Origin: Clostridium muellerianum
GTDB taxonomy: Bacteria; Bacillota; Clostridia; Clostridiales; Clostridiaceae
DNA: 64,000 nucleotides
Reading direction: 5' to 3'
NCBI RefSeq assembly: GCF_012926525.1
Contig: NZ_JABBNI010000025.1
Location: forward strand, 62,001-126,000
Positions 8,926-18,700 of the stretch are shown here, one piece after another (within the stretch, counting starts at the first letter, position 1; the number at the start of each line of letters is the position of its first letter). The notes beneath the pieces are model-generated. The model did not search any database and was not told the DNA's origin. It was given only the letters and a program-made list of their open reading frames with translations. A program made the position numbers and the translations under genes.

Positions 8926-9708
8926 AGCCATTTTTAATTCTCTAATAAATTTTCTCACATTACTTATTATATCTTCTTTACTTTTCCCATTCTCTATTTT
9001 TTTAATTATTCCGCTTCCTACAATTATTCCTTCACAATATGATTTAAATCCTGCTGCCATTTCTGGTGACGATATGCCAAAGCCTAATGCCTTAGGAAGA
9101 TTTGTATACTCTGAAATTACACTCATATACTCTTCCACATTAGTACTTATATCATTTCTTGTACCTGTAACTCCATTCACAGAAACACAGTATACAAATC
9201 CCCTTGCATCCTTTACAATATTTTTTATTCTGTCTTTGGATGTAGGTGCTACAAGTGGAATAATATTTATATCATATTTTTCTCCTATGCCTATAATATC
9301 TTTTCTTTCTTCTATAGGAAGATCAGGTATTATAATGCCATCTATACCACTATCACTAGATTCCTTTATAAATTTTTCCATGCCATATTTAAATATAGAA
9401 TTATAATAAACAAGGTATACTAAAGGAATCTGTGTTTTTTCTCTTATTCTTTTTACTGTGTCCATTATTTTTACTATTTTAGCTCCATTTTTGAGTGCTC
9501 TATTTGAAGATGCCTGTATTGTAACTCCATCAGCTAATGGATCTGAATAAGGTATTCCAAGTTCTATTATATCTGCTCCTGCCTCTTCCATAGCAAGTAC
9601 AATGTCTATTGTAGTATCTAAATTAGGATCTCCAGCTGTTATAAACGGTATTAATGCTTTTTCTTCTTTTTCTTTTAACTTGGTAAATTTAAAATCTATT
9701 CTATTCAT
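8923..9708 (-). CDS. trpA: Tryptophan synthase alpha chain
   Basis: TrpA cleaves indole-3-glycerol phosphate to indole and glyceraldehyde 3-phosphate, passing indole to TrpB. The 261-residue protein has the catalytic Glu in GADIIELGIPYSDPLADG near residue 50, the catalytic Asp in IDGIIIPDLP near 130, and a phosphate-binding GFGISSP segment near 213. The ATG overlaps the trpB stop by one base, which implies translational coupling. The reading frame ends LKMA and then TAG, where TAG is the first three bases of palindromic element C2. It is the last gene of the operon. Confidence 0.97.
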   Translation of the reverse strand: MNRIDFKFTKLKEKEEKALIPFITAGDPNLDTTIDIVLAMEEAGADIIELGIPYSDPLADGVTIQASSNRALKNGAKIVKIMDTVKRIREKTQIPLVYLVYYNSIFKYGMEKFIKESSDSGIDGIIIPDLPIEERKDIIGIGEKYDINIIPLVAPTSKDRIKNIVKDARGFVYCVSVNGVTGTRNDISTNVEEYMSVISEYTNLPKALGFGISSPEMAAGFKSYCEGIIVGSGIIKKIENGKSKEDIISNVRKFIRELKMA

Positions 9709-10883
9709 TATAATTCTACCCCCATTATATTAGCTATCGTATTTATATCCTTGTCTCCTCTTCCTGATAAATTAACAATAACTATATTATCTTTATTAAG
9801 CTTAGGTGCCAGTTTCATAACATAAGCTAATGCATGTGAACTTTCAAGAGCTGGTATTATTCCTTCAATATGTGCTAAATAAGTAAATGCTTCTAATGCT
9901 TCCTTATCTGTCACTGCTTCATAACTTGCTCTTTTAGTATCATTATAATAAGCATGTTCTGGTCCTATTCCAGGATAATCAAGTCCCGCAGATATTGAGT
10001 AAGCCGGAAGTATTTGTCCATCCTCATCCTGTAACACATAGGTCATCATACCATGAATTACTCCTACAGAACCTTTTGATATGGTAGCTGCATGCTCCTC
10101 TGTATCCAAACCTTTACCAGCAGCTTCCACTCCTACTAAATTTACATAAGTATCGCATACGAAAGGATAAAAAATCCCCATAGAATTACTTCCGCCACCA
10201 ACACAAGCCACTACATAATCAGGCAACCTACCTTCTTTTTCTAGTATTTGCTTTCTAGCTTCATCTCCAATTACTCTTTGAAAATCTCTAACCATAGTTG
10301 GATATGGATGTGGTCCCATTACAGATCCTATTACATAAAAAGTATCTTCTATATTTGATACCCAATTTCTCATAGCCTCATTTACTGCATCTTTAAGAGT
10401 ACCAGTACCTGTGGTTACGGAGGTCACTTTAGATCCTAATATCTTCATTTTGAACACATTAAGAGATTGTCTTTCAATATCCTCTTTTCCCATAAATATT
10501 TCGCACTGCATACCAAACATTGCTGCTGCTGTAGCTGTAGCTACCCCATGCTGACCAGCACCTGTTTCAGCTATAATTCTTTTTTTACCCATTCTTTTAG
10601 CAAGTAAAACTTGTCCTAAAGCATTATTTATTTTATGTGCTCCTGTATGATTTAAATCTTCTCTTTTAAGATATATTTTAGCCCCTCCTAATTCCCTAGT
10701 TAAATTCTCTGCAAAATACAATGGATTCTCCCTTCCCACATAATCTTTAAGATAATATTTATATTCATCTATAAACTTGTCATCTTCTACAGCCTTATTA
10801 AATTCCCTTTCTAATTCTATAAGAGCATTCATTATAGTTTCTGGTACATATTGTCCTCCAAATTTTCCAAATCTTCCATTCAT
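9708..10883 (-). CDS. trpB: Tryptophan synthase beta chain
   Basis: TrpB is the PLP enzyme that condenses indole with L-serine to give tryptophan. The 391-residue product has the PLP lysine motif [13 protein letters not shown] near residue 83, the phosphate-binding [10 protein letters not shown] near 230 and the late motif ESSHALAY. The N-terminus [15 protein letters not shown] is typical of the TrpB1 form that pairs with TrpA. It lies 43 bases downstream of trpF and overlaps trpA by one base. Confidence 0.98.
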   Translation of the reverse strand: MNGRFGKFGGQYVPETIMNALIELEREFNKAVEDDKFIDEYKYYLKDYVGRENPLYFAENLTRELGGAKIYLKREDLNHTGAHKINNALGQVLLAKRMGKKRIIAETGAGQHGVATATAAAMFGMQCEIFMGKEDIERQSLNVFKMKILGSKVTSVTTGTGTLKDAVNEAMRNWVSNIEDTFYVIGSVMGPHPYPTMVRDFQRVIGDEARKQILEKEGRLPDYVVACVGGGSNSMGIFYPFVCDTYVNLVGVEAAGKGLDTEEHAATISKGSVGVIHGMMTYVLQDEDGQILPAYSISAGLDYPGIGPEHAYYNDTKRASYEAVTDKEALEAFTYLAHIEGIIPALESSHALAYVMKLAPKLNKDNIVIVNLSGRGDKDINTIANIMGVEL

Positions 10884-10926
10884 TAAAAATTCCTCACTTT
10901 CATTTATATTAATATTAAATTTTTTA

Positions 10927-11583
10927 CTACAAATTTTGCATTCTAACTTTTTCTATGAACTGTTTCATTTTTTCAAAGCTTTTTATACCATCTTCTTCTA
11001 CACCACTTGATACATCTACTGCATAAGGTTTTACAATTTTTATAGCCTGGGTAATATTGTAAAAATTCAAACCTCCTGCTAAAACTATTTTCCCACTTAC
11101 ATTTAAATTATTAAGCACATTCCAATTAAAACTTATTCCCGTACCACCAGAAGCTCCCTTTACACTACTGTCTATAAGTACAGCTTCAATGCCACATTCA
11201 CATATTTTATTTATCTTTTCTTCATAAAATTTAACCTTATCATTAACCTCCTCTAAAGAATCTGATACATCAATGCTTATACTTTTCCATATATTAAATT
11301 GGCGTAATTGTTTTATATAATTTTCAGCTTCTCTTCCATGAAGCTGTATTACATCTAATCTTAAAGTTTCTGCTATGTTTCTTACTTCCTTCAAAGAATT
11401 ATCTTGAAAAACTCCAACTCTTTTTATACCTGCATCTAGCTTTTTTATAAGCTGCTTTCCAGTTTCTAAATTAATTTGTCTCTTACTTTTACAGAATACA
11501 AACCCTGCATATTCAGGCCTTAATTTATTTAAAAATTCTACATCTTCAATCCGTCTTATACCACACACTTTCACTAAAGTCAT
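10927..11583 (-). CDS. trpF: Phosphoribosylanthranilate isomerase
   Basis: TrpF converts N-(5'-phosphoribosyl)anthranilate to the carboxyphenylamino-deoxyribulose phosphate used by TrpC. The 218-residue TIM-barrel protein starts [11 protein letters not shown], with the family KxCG motif, and ends with the phosphate-binding [11 protein letters not shown] place the start at 11583, where GGAAAGGAG lies 6 bases upstream. The open frame continues 28 codons further into palindromic element D1, but that part is repeat sequence and does not look like TrpF. The order trpC, trpF, trpB, trpA is standard. Confidence 0.95.
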   Translation of the reverse strand: MTLVKVCGIRRIEDVEFLNKLRPEYAGFVFCKSKRQINLETGKQLIKKLDAGIKRVGVFQDNSLKEVRNIAETLRLDVIQLHGREAENYIKQLRQFNIWKSISIDVSDSLEEVNDKVKFYEEKINKICECGIEAVLIDSSVKGASGGTGISFNWNVLNNLNVSGKIVLAGGLNFYNITQAIKIVKPYAVDVSSGVEEDGIKSFEKMKQFIEKVRMQNL

Positions 11584-11651
11584 ACTATACTCCTTTCCTA
11601 AATGTAACGATTTGCCATATCTTAAAAATGTTGTGACGCAACCTTTTTTTG

Positions 11652-11909
11652 AGAGGACAATTGACATAGGACAGAGGACAGTGAAGGTAAGCTTTCTTCC
11701 TTATGTCAGAAAACTAATTCCCAATAAGTAAAATTTATTGATTTTTAAAGATCGTTTTTTCTAAAGCAAAATAATCTTTAGATTTATATTAATTAGCAAT
11801 GTTTCGCTTTAACGAAACGAGCAATTGAAAATTAAATTAAAGATTTTTCGCAGCACAGTGGAGAAAACTCCTCCTTCACTGTCCTCTGTCAATTGTCCTC
11901 TGTCCTCTA
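11652..11909. repeat. Palindromic element D1 (family D), between trpC and trpF
   Basis: Its arms are built from reiterated AGAGGACA units: GAGGACAATTGACATAGGAC on the left, with the complementary CCTTCACTGTCCTCTGTC and more on the right. The interior holds CAGAAAACTAA, the hairpin GTTTCGCTTTAACGAAAC and GGAGAAAACTCC. The right-hand terminal CTA supplies the TAG stop of trpC. Copies are at 16897-17132, 31788-31979 and 37260-37527. Outside the left arm is GTTGTGACGCAAC, a flank also seen next to other elements. Confidence 0.82.
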
Positions 11910-12689
11910 AATAAATCGTTTCCCCTGCTCCACAAATTCATTTAGCTTGTCTATATTTTCAATGTTCCTCATAAAAGTTTCACCTACTAGCACTGCACTT
12001 ACCCCTAATCCTTTTAAATATCTTATATCCTCTGGAGTTTTTATAGCACTTTCAGATACAACTAAAATTTCAGAAGGTATATTCCTTATAAGTCTCTCTG
12101 TATTTTTGAAATTTTCTGTAAAATCTTTTAAGTTTCTATTATTTATTCCTATGATAGAACAGCCACTTTTTAGGGCTATTTTAAGTTCTTCTTCATTATG
12201 AACTTCTACTAAACATTCAAGTCCAAGGCTTTTTGCTAAATCATAATGTTCTTTTAGTTTATGTTTTAATACGGAAACTATAAGTAAAATAGCATCTGCT
12301 CCTATGGCCTTCGCTTGATATATCTGATAAGTATCAATAATAAAATCCTTTCTTAAAATAGGTTTTGAATTTACTTTTTTAACATCTTTTATATACCTAT
12401 CATCTCCTTTAAAAAAATTTTTTTCAGTAAGTACCGACACTGCATCTATGTTTATATCTTCATATATTTTAGCTATTTCAACATGATTAAAATTTTCTAA
12501 AATAACCCCTTTTGAAGGTGATGCCTTTTTTATTTCTGCAATAATTGAAATTTCCTCTTTACTAATTGCTTTTTTAAAATCTCTCATAACTACATTATTG
12601 CAGCCTTCCATAATTTTATTTAAAGGTACCTTTTCCTTTTCTAACTTTAGCTGCTTATCTTTATATGCTACTATTTCATCCAGTATCAT
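11907..12689 (-). CDS. trpC: Indole-3-glycerol phosphate synthase
   Basis: TrpC decarboxylates and closes the carboxyphenylamino-deoxyribulose phosphate ring to indole-3-glycerol phosphate. The 260-residue TIM barrel has SIIAEIKKASPSKG near residue 48 (catalytic Lys), LRKDFIIDTYQIYQA near 112, LVEVHNEEEL near 160 and IGINNRNL near 180. The stop TAG is formed by the end of element D1, so the last residues (EQGKRFI) may have been set by that insertion. A GAAAGGA site lies somewhat far (about 12 bases) from the ATG. Confidence 0.97.
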   Translation of the reverse strand: MILDEIVAYKDKQLKLEKEKVPLNKIMEGCNNVVMRDFKKAISKEEISIIAEIKKASPSKGVILENFNHVEIAKIYEDINIDAVSVLTEKNFFKGDDRYIKDVKKVNSKPILRKDFIIDTYQIYQAKAIGADAILLIVSVLKHKLKEHYDLAKSLGLECLVEVHNEEELKIALKSGCSIIGINNRNLKDFTENFKNTERLIRNIPSEILVVSESAIKTPEDIRYLKGLGVSAVLVGETFMRNIENIDKLNEFVEQGKRFI

Positions 12690-12790
12690 AGTCTATATCA
12701 ATCCTTTCTGTATGCTTAATTTTCAAGTGTTATTAGTTATTGGTTTAATACAATTTAGGCTTACTGAAACTATTTATAACAATACGATTA

Positions 12791-13088
12791 AGTGTATACA
12801 CTTGAAGTTACTAGTTTTGATTTTAACTTTTATGTAGTGATATATGATAAGTGTTTCATCACATTAGCTAAATTGTTTCTTATTATTCTTAGCGAAAAGT
12901 TTGAAAAAGCCTTAGAACTTTAGTCTTGTTTGAGGGAACCGAGTTTGACAAAGTTCTTAGGCTTTCTCAAACTTCGAGCTTTAGAATAATTAGAAACATT
13001 TAGCCGTGATGAAACACTTATCATATATCACGTAGTAAAAGTTAAAATCAAAACTTTCACTGTACCTTGTTTCTCATTATGCTTATAT
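12791..13088. repeat. Palindromic element B2 (family B), between trpD and trpC
   Basis: This is a stand-alone family B rod without the A part, occupying nearly the whole 419-base gap inside the trp operon. Inner arms GTGTTTCATCAC and GTGATGAAACAC differ from the B1 and B3 arms (GCGTTTACTCAC and GTGAGTAAACGC) by changes on both sides that keep pairing. The apical loop GTTTGAGGGAACCGAGTTTG is identical to B1, while its closing pairs GTC/GAC replace GCC/GGC. Confidence 0.87.
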
Positions 13089-13108
13089 TAAATGAAAACT
13101 TTCCATTA

Positions 13109-14128
13109 TTAAGCTAAAAATTTATTGCTATAATCCCTTAATTCATTCATTTTCTTATAAACTTTTCCTGAGTCTATAAGTTCTTCTGCCATTCTTACTC
13201 CTTCCTTCATATTTTCACATACCTTTCCTACATACAAAGCCGCTGCGCTATTAAGTATTACAATATCCCTTTTAGCACCTTTCTTCCCCTGTAAAATCTC
13301 AAGTATTGTTGCTGCATTTTCTTCAGAAGTACCTCCTTCAATTTCATGACTATTACTCATTCTTATTTCAAAATCTTCTGGATTTATTGTATATTCTGAT
13401 ATTTTTCTATCTTTCAATTCACTTACATAGGTTAATGATGTAGTGGTTATTTCATCAAGTCCATCTTCTCCACAAACTACCATAGCCCTTTCACATCCTA
13501 AATTTGAAAGCACCTTTGCCATAGTGTGAGTGATCTTTTTATCATACACTCCCAATACTTGTCCTTTAACAAAAGCAGGGTTTGTAAGTGGCCCTAATAA
13601 ATTAAATACTGTTCTTGTACCCAATTCTTTTCTTGGTGCAGCTACATTTTTCATAGCATTATGATACTTTTGAGCAAATAAGAATGCCATTCCTTTTTCA
13701 TCAATGCAATTTCTTGCTTCTTCTGACTTTAAATTTATATTAAATCCTAACTTTTCAAGTGTATCTGCACTACCACTTTTACTTGATACTGCTCTGTTTC
13801 CGTGTTTTGCTACCTTTACTCCAGCAGCTGCTGCAACTAGTGCTACTGCTGTTGATATATTAAAAGTTTTTCCTCCATCTCCTCCAGTACCACAGGTATC
13901 AATAACATAATCTGATTTAGTTTTTAAAATAAGTGCGTTATCTCTCATGGCTTTTGCAAATCCTGTTATTTCTTCCACAGTTTCACCTTTCATTCTAAGA
14001 CCTATAAGAAAAGCCCCTATTTGAGAATCACTTCCATTTCCTAACATAACTTCATTCATAGCATCATAGGCTTCTTTTTCTTTTAAATTCTCCTTATCTA
14101 TAATCTTTTTAATTATCTCCTGCAGCAT
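13109..14128 (-). CDS. trpD: Anthranilate phosphoribosyltransferase
   Basis: TrpD transfers phosphoribose from PRPP to anthranilate. The 339-residue protein has the PRPP site [17 protein letters not shown] near residue 78, [15 protein letters not shown] near 105 and the anthranilate-site segment [19 protein letters not shown] near 155. Its start lies 20 bases inside trpG, so the two are probably translationally coupled. Element B2 follows its stop by about 20 bases. Confidence 0.98.
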   Translation of the reverse strand: MLQEIIKKIIDKENLKEKEAYDAMNEVMLGNGSDSQIGAFLIGLRMKGETVEEITGFAKAMRDNALILKTKSDYVIDTCGTGGDGGKTFNISTAVALVAAAAGVKVAKHGNRAVSSKSGSADTLEKLGFNINLKSEEARNCIDEKGMAFLFAQKYHNAMKNVAAPRKELGTRTVFNLLGPLTNPAFVKGQVLGVYDKKITHTMAKVLSNLGCERAMVVCGEDGLDEITTTSLTYVSELKDRKISEYTINPEDFEIRMSNSHEIEGGTSEENAATILEILQGKKGAKRDIVILNSAAALYVGKVCENMKEGVRMAEELIDSGKVYKKMNELRDYSNKFLA

Positions 14129-14699
14129 TACAAATCTCCTTTACAAAATTTTTTATCATTGTCTTACCATTTTCAGTAAGAATGGATTCTGGATGAAATT
14201 GAAGTCCATAAACTTCATATTCTTTATGTTTAACTGCCATTATCTCCCCATCATCTAAGCTCTCACCAGTTATAAAAAGCTCATCTGGGAATGTATCTTT
14301 TTCTATTACAAGCGAATGATATCTCATAACTGTCATGAACTTTTCTAAATTTTGAAATAATTTATTTTGTTTTATGCTTATCTCAGAAGTCTTTCCATGC
14401 ATTATATGATTAGCTCTTATTACTTTTCCTCCATAAGCGCACCCTATAGCCTGATGTCCAAGGCATATACCTAAAATAGGAATTTGTCCTCCAAATCTTT
14501 TTATTACATCTATGCATATACCAGCATTTTCTGGAATTCCAGGTCCTGGTGACAATATAATTCCCTTTGGCTTTAATCTTTCTATATTTTCTAAAGATAT
14601 TTCATCATTTCGAGCAACCTTTATATCCTCATAAATTTCACCAATATACTGATAAAGATTGTACGTAAATGAATCATAATTATCTATTAAAAGTATCAT
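14109..14699 (-). CDS. trpG: Anthranilate synthase component II (glutamine amidotransferase)
   Basis: TrpG releases ammonia from glutamine for TrpE. The 196-residue class I amidotransferase shows [17 protein letters not shown] at the N-terminus, the oxyanion segment [11 protein letters not shown], the nucleophile Cys in [12 protein letters not shown] near residue 79 and the catalytic His-Glu in LQFHPES near 168. It overlaps trpE by one base and trpD by 20. It could also serve para-aminobenzoate synthesis, as in some Bacilli, but no pab gene is visible here. Confidence 0.97.
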   Translation of the reverse strand: MILLIDNYDSFTYNLYQYIGEIYEDIKVARNDEISLENIERLKPKGIILSPGPGIPENAGICIDVIKRFGGQIPILGICLGHQAIGCAYGGKVIRANHIMHGKTSEISIKQNKLFQNLEKFMTVMRYHSLVIEKDTFPDELFITGESLDDGEIMAVKHKEYEVYGLQFHPESILTENGKTMIKNFVKEICNAAGDN

Positions 14700-16126
14700 T
14701 ATATCACCTCTATCATAGCCATAGCTTTATTTAATGTTTCTTCATATTCCTTTTCAGGGATAGAATCATAAACAATACCTGCACCAGCTTGAACATATGC
14801 ATAACCATCTTTAAATAATATAGTTCTTATTGCAATACAGGTATCCATATTACCATTAAAAGAAAAGTAGCCCACTGCACCAGAATAAATTCCACGTTTA
14901 GTATCCTCTAACTCATCAATTATTTCCATAGCCCTTATTTTAGGTGCTCCAGATACAGTACCTACAGGTAAACATGAGTTTAGTGCATCTATATAATGTA
15001 AATCCTCTCTCATGTTTCCTGAAACCTTGGAAACTATGTGCATAACATGAGAGTAAAAATCCACCTCCATGAATTTATCTAGTTTTACACTGCCAAACTT
15101 ACTTATCTTTCCTATGTCATTTCTTCCTAAATCAACTAACATTAAATGCTCTGCCTTTTCCTTTTCATCATTTAATAATTCTTCCTTTAATTTCAAATCT
15201 TCTTCTATATTTTTTCCTCTTGTCCTTGTACCTGCTATGGGGTTAGTAATCACTGTTCCTGACTTTACTGACACTAAACTTTCTGGTGAAGAACCTGCTA
15301 TTTTAAAATCTTCAAAATCTATATAAAATAAATACGGTGACGGATTCTTAGTTCTTAGTCTTCTATATACATCAAATGCTTTTGATTCATTTTTAATCTT
15401 AAGTCTTTGTGATAGAACCACTTGAAATATGTCCCCTGCTTTTATATATTCCTTTGCTTTTTCTACCATGTAGCAATACTTTTCTTTGGTTACATTAGAA
15501 GTTACGCTTTTTTCATTTTTTGCTTCTTCAAGCTCATGTATTCTATTGCCTTTAACTATAATGGATTTTAACTTTTCTAAATAACTTTCTATATCCTTAT
15601 AATCCCTTTCTTCATCTGCACTAACATTATAAATTAAATAGACTTCATGTTTAAAATGATCGTAGCAGATAAAGGCTTTGTAAAACATTATATAGGATTC
15701 TGGAGTTTTTATATTATCTTCATTTTCATCTGGCAATTTCTCATACTGTCTTATTACATCATATCCAACATATCCTATAGCCCCTCCTATAAATGGTATA
15801 GAAAGTCCTAATGATTCATAATCCACATTTAAATATTTCTTCACATAATCTAACACATTACCCTGTATGTTTTTTAATCCATTCTCACCTTCAACAAATA
15901 TATTTTTTCCATAGCTCTTTACCTTCATATAAGGGTCCATTGCTGCAAAAGAATATCTTCCTATTTCATTTTCAGAATATATGCTTTCAAATAAGAATTT
16001 GTTTTTTCCATTTAAGTTATAATAAATCCCTATAGGTGTAATTTCATCTCCATTTACTTTTATAAATAGCGGGAAACTTTTTTTTAAATTCTTATAATAC
16101 AAAAACTCTTTCTCTGACAAATTCAT
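14699..16126 (-). CDS. trpE: Anthranilate synthase component I
   Basis: TrpE converts chorismate to anthranilate using ammonia from TrpG. The 475-residue protein has the feedback-site segment FLFESI near residue 45 (LLES in many family members), GDIFQVVLSQR near 235, NPIAGTRTRG near 295, DLGRNDIGK near 330 and PVGTVSGAPKIRAMEII near 390. The start has an AGAGGTGG site. It is first in the operon and lies directly behind a Trp-type T-box leader. Confidence 0.97.
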   Translation of the reverse strand: MNLSEKEFLYYKNLKKSFPLFIKVNGDEITPIGIYYNLNGKNKFLFESIYSENEIGRYSFAAMDPYMKVKSYGKNIFVEGENGLKNIQGNVLDYVKKYLNVDYESLGLSIPFIGGAIGYVGYDVIRQYEKLPDENEDNIKTPESYIMFYKAFICYDHFKHEVYLIYNVSADEERDYKDIESYLEKLKSIIVKGNRIHELEEAKNEKSVTSNVTKEKYCYMVEKAKEYIKAGDIFQVVLSQRLKIKNESKAFDVYRRLRTKNPSPYLFYIDFEDFKIAGSSPESLVSVKSGTVITNPIAGTRTRGKNIEEDLKLKEELLNDEKEKAEHLMLVDLGRNDIGKISKFGSVKLDKFMEVDFYSHVMHIVSKVSGNMREDLHYIDALNSCLPVGTVSGAPKIRAMEIIDELEDTKRGIYSGAVGYFSFNGNMDTCIAIRTILFKDGYAYVQAGAGIVYDSIPEKEYEETLNKAMAMIEVI

Positions 16127-16175
16127 TATTTAATACCACCTCTCTTAACTTTATCTATGGTTTAAATTTGTATAC

Positions 16176-16216
16176 AAAAAAAGGCCACCTCATCCTCAAA
16201 CTGGGACGAAATGACC
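16176..16216 (-). terminator. Second T-box terminator of the trp leader
   Basis: On the minus strand GGTCATTTCGTCC pairs with GGATGAGGTGGCC (13 pairs counting G-U) and is followed by seven T residues. Its 5' arm starts within the T-box motif GGGTGGCACCGCGG (16215-16228), so antiterminator and terminator are mutually exclusive. Confidence 0.88.
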
Positions 16217-16254
16217 GCGGTGCCACCCAAATTAGTTTATACTTACAGTGAATT

Positions 16255-16294
16255 AAAAATAAAAAACATTCCATCCTTATAAGGACGAAATGTT
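16255..16294 (-). terminator. First T-box terminator of the trp leader
   Basis: On the minus strand AACATTTCGTCCTT pairs with AGGATGGAATGTT around a short ATA loop, then TTTTTTATTTTT. It lies about 30 bases before the second T-box motif, too close for a second complete Stem I. Confidence 0.85.
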
Positions 16295-16534
16295 AAATTT
16301 CGTTATGCCACCTAAATACAAAACTATCTTATGCAGGTACAGATTTTACTCGATACCCTGTCTTTTTAACGGTAGACTACCGGTTATTGCTACTATTATT
16401 TCGCATCACACCTTAAAGACCCATTCAATACAGGCTACAGTATTTGGCTCACACCATTCCAAACTCGCTTAAACTAAACTCCTTATATCTACTCTTTCTT
16501 TTCATCGGTTTTAAACATTTAACTTGTTTTTTAT

Positions 16535-16563
16535 ATACTAAACTGTTTTATCTATATTGTCAA
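16535..16563 (-). promoter_or_regulatory. Promoter of the trp operon
   Basis: On the minus strand TTGACA (16558-16563) and TAGTAT (16535-16540) are separated by 17 bases, directly upstream of the T-box Stem I. The -35 box is consensus and the -10 has one mismatch. Confidence 0.85.
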
Positions 16564-16572
16564 TACTAAATT

Positions 16573-16842
16573 TTATACAACTTTAAATCTTATTCCATAA
16601 ATGCCTTCTTTATGAGTTATTACTGCACTAGTAAAATAGAAAGAAATACTTTTATCTGCTACAATTTTAATACCCTGATCCATAACTACATCATCATTCT
16701 CTTTTTCTTCATCCATAACTATTTCCTTTTGTATGCCACCACATGCAACACCCGTTTTTGCAATTCTTACTGCAGTTTTATTCTGCTCTTTTAGCATATT
16801 TTTTATGATTTCAACTGTTTTTTCATCAATAGTTACTTTCAT
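16573..16842 (-). CDS. HesB/IscA-like small protein
   Basis: This 89-residue protein has the HesB/IscA fold pattern: MKVTIDEKTVEIIKNML, a beta strand AVRIAKTGVACGG, then IVADKSISFYFTSAVI and IYGIRFKVV. IscA-type scaffolds need three cysteines (one plus a late CGC or CxC); only the single Cys in ACGG is present here, so it may not hold an Fe-S cluster in the usual way. The ribosome site AGAGGAG is well placed. Its coding region ends just upstream of the trp promoter, and element D2 lies behind its start. Function is not established. Confidence 0.75.
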   Translation of the reverse strand: MKVTIDEKTVEIIKNMLKEQNKTAVRIAKTGVACGGIQKEIVMDEEKENDDVVMDQGIKIVADKSISFYFTSAVITHKEGIYGIRFKVV

Positions 16843-16896
16843 GGCTTTCTCCTCTCTTATCTATTATGATATTTTGTTAAATTACTCAACTTTTTC

Positions 16897-17132
16897 AGAG
16901 GACAATTGACAGAGGACAAAGGACAATGAAGGTAAGTTTTCTTCTTTACATCAGAAAACTAATTTATTTTAAACCTTATTTTGCTAACTCAAAAGAATCT
17001 TTAAATTTATACAAATCAGCAATGTTTCGCTTTAGCGAAACGATCCTTCAAAAACTTAATTAAAGATTTTTCATAGCACAGCGGAGAAAAATCCTCCTTC
17101 ACTGTCCTCTGTCCTTTGTCCTCTATCCTCTA
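16897..17132. repeat. Palindromic element D2 (family D)
   Basis: Left arm AGAGGACAATTGACAGAGGA and right arm TCCTCTGTCCTTTGTCCTCT pair over about 40 bases. The interior has CAGAAAACTAATTTATTT, the hairpin GTTTCGCTTTAGCGAAAC and GCGGAGAAAAATCC. Outer flanks CAACTTTTT and AAAAAAGTTGCTTCGCAA extend the pairing. It fills most of the gap between ydbT and the hesB-like gene; nothing else is seen in that gap. Confidence 0.82.
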
Positions 17133-17239
17133 AAAAAAGTTGCTTCGCAATTTTCTCATATTAAGTCAAAATTTTGTATCCAGTAAAGTTAAATAAATTA
17201 TATTACTATATTTCTTCTATATCAATACTTTTAATTATT

Positions 17240-18700
17240 TTATATATTAAATAACCACTGCTGTAATTTTGTAAACTCCTCATTATTCATACCTTTTATA
17301 GTATATTCTGTTTGGGCAATTTCTCCTTGAACTGCTGCTTTTATATTAATTAAATTATTTCTTTTTTGAAAAATATTTTGTGATTTTGTTGAACTCTGAA
17401 TATTTTTCTTTGGTATTATCACTATATGCTTTGCTAACCTTCTAAATTGCATAATTAGTTCATTTTCTTTTATACATATTGCTGCATTTCTCTGTCTATA
17501 GTAACCTAGCAAAAAGAAAAAAGGTAAAATTAACAAACTAAAAAATCCATATTTGAACTTATAAGTAATAAAAATTGTTATTATAACTGGAATTATACTA
17601 GCTCTAATTAAATAACCCATAATAGATTTATTAGATGAATAAGAAAATTGAAATTCTGGTTTTATTTCAGTTAAAACTTCTGCAAAAAATTTATCTATTT
17701 TACTTTTTTTAAGAAGTGGGCATAAAACAGTTGATTCACCTTTTTCCTTACCATATCCTATGCTTTCAATATTAATTGACACAGCATTAAAAGGTTTCTT
17801 TAATATTCCTTCTACAATGGATATGCTCTGTATTCTATATATTGGAACTATTACTGATTTTTTATCAAATAATCCATAGGTTACACTTATCTTATTTCCG
17901 TTCCTTTTTATAGTAAAATCATAATAAGTTATAACTGTAGTAATAATAGATATTATAAATGTAATTAAAACTACTGCTATTATAATTACTAATATTAACT
18001 GAAGGGATTTATAAGCCATTATACTTTCAGCACTTTTATTTTCAAAGTTATCCATCTTACTTTTAAAGCTCTTTGGAATTACATTATTTATTTTGTCATA
18101 TAGTACAAAAATAAAAAGCATTCCTCCCATTATATATTTTGATGTTATGGCAGTAATAATTAAATCTGTAACTGAAGCTTTGTATTTTATACTTTCATCA
18201 AAAACTTTCTCTTGCTTTTCTTCTACTATAACACTTTCTGCTTCTTGATTTTGCTTTATATTATCACTAAATAAAATCTTTCTAATATTTTCTGCTTCCT
18301 TTTTACTTAAAATTAAGCGAACCTCAGCTTCTTTTCCGCCACCTGCTGTATCAATTTTAAGTGTAACTACTCCAAATAACCTTTGAACAAATTTAGAATC
18401 TATATCTAAAGTATGTATTTTATCCTTAGGTATATATCTTGACTTTCTACTTATTACCCCTTCCTTCATATGTATGCCGCTTTCATCAAAACTATATACG
18501 TTGTTTTTCCAACTTATTATAGTTGTCACTATAGTAGCTAGTACAATTAAAGCAATTGCTAAAAATATAATCTTTCCATTCTTACCCTTAGAAATTACAG
18601 CACCTATTAATATTAAAAGTGAAATTATATATTCTTTTAAACTACTAATTATTTTACTTATAAAAAAATAGGGATGTTGTTTATTATACTTCATCTTCAT
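17240..18700 (-). CDS. ydbT: Membrane protein with bacterial PH domains, YdbT-like
   Basis: The 486-residue protein alternates hydrophobic helices with three bPH2 (DUF304-type) domains, as in YdbT of Bacillus. Membrane segments are near residues 15-35 and 45-62, near 185-200, 235-265 and 370-395. The PH-like segments include GVISRKSRYIPKDKIHTLDI, GLFDKKSVIVPIYRIQSISI and HIVIIPKKNIQSSTKSQNIF. It overlaps the YdbS-like gene by 17 bases. In Bacillus the YdbS/YdbT pair has been linked to resistance to bacteriocins; the biochemical role is unknown. Confidence 0.85.
   Translation of the reverse strand: MKMKYNKQHPYFFISKIISSLKEYIISLLILIGAVISKGKNGKIIFLAIALIVLATIVTTIISWKNNVYSFDESGIHMKEGVISRKSRYIPKDKIHTLDIDSKFVQRLFGVVTLKIDTAGGGKEAEVRLILSKKEAENIRKILFSDNIKQNQEAESVIVEEKQEKVFDESIKYKASVTDLIITAITSKYIMGGMLFIFVLYDKINNVIPKSFKSKMDNFENKSAESIMAYKSLQLILVIIIAVVLITFIISIITTVITYYDFTIKRNGNKISVTYGLFDKKSVIVPIYRIQSISIVEGILKKPFNAVSINIESIGYGKEKGESTVLCPLLKKSKIDKFFAEVLTEIKPEFQFSYSSNKSIMGYLIRASIIPVIITIFITYKFKYGFFSLLILPFFFLLGYYRQRNAAICIKENELIMQFRRLAKHIVIIPKKNIQSSTKSQNIFQKRNNLINIKAAVQGEIAQTEYTIKGMNNEEFTKLQQWLFNI

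Larger units (their letters stand above)
16176..16520 (-). promoter_or_regulatory. Tryptophan T-box leader of the trp operon
   Basis: The leader RNA shows Stem I features (AGAAAGAGTAGA at its start; AAGCGAGTTTGGAATGGTG distal loop region) and a specifier TGG, the Trp codon, in TATTGAATGGGTC (complement 16421-16423). Two successive T-box modules follow: AGGTGGCATAACG (16301-16313) with one terminator, then the canonical GGGTGGCACCGCGG (16215-16228) with a second. Uncharged tRNA-Trp should favour the antiterminators and let RNA polymerase enter trpE. Only one specifier domain fits, so the second module appears to be a partial duplication. Confidence 0.9.

Noticed and set aside
11584-11667. Extended N-terminus of TrpF
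   Set aside because: The extra 28 codons lie mainly in element D1; the ATG at 11583 has a strong ribosome site and the family N-terminus.
16290-16472. Short plus-strand frame in the trp leader
   Set aside because: It is the complement of the T-box Stem I region.
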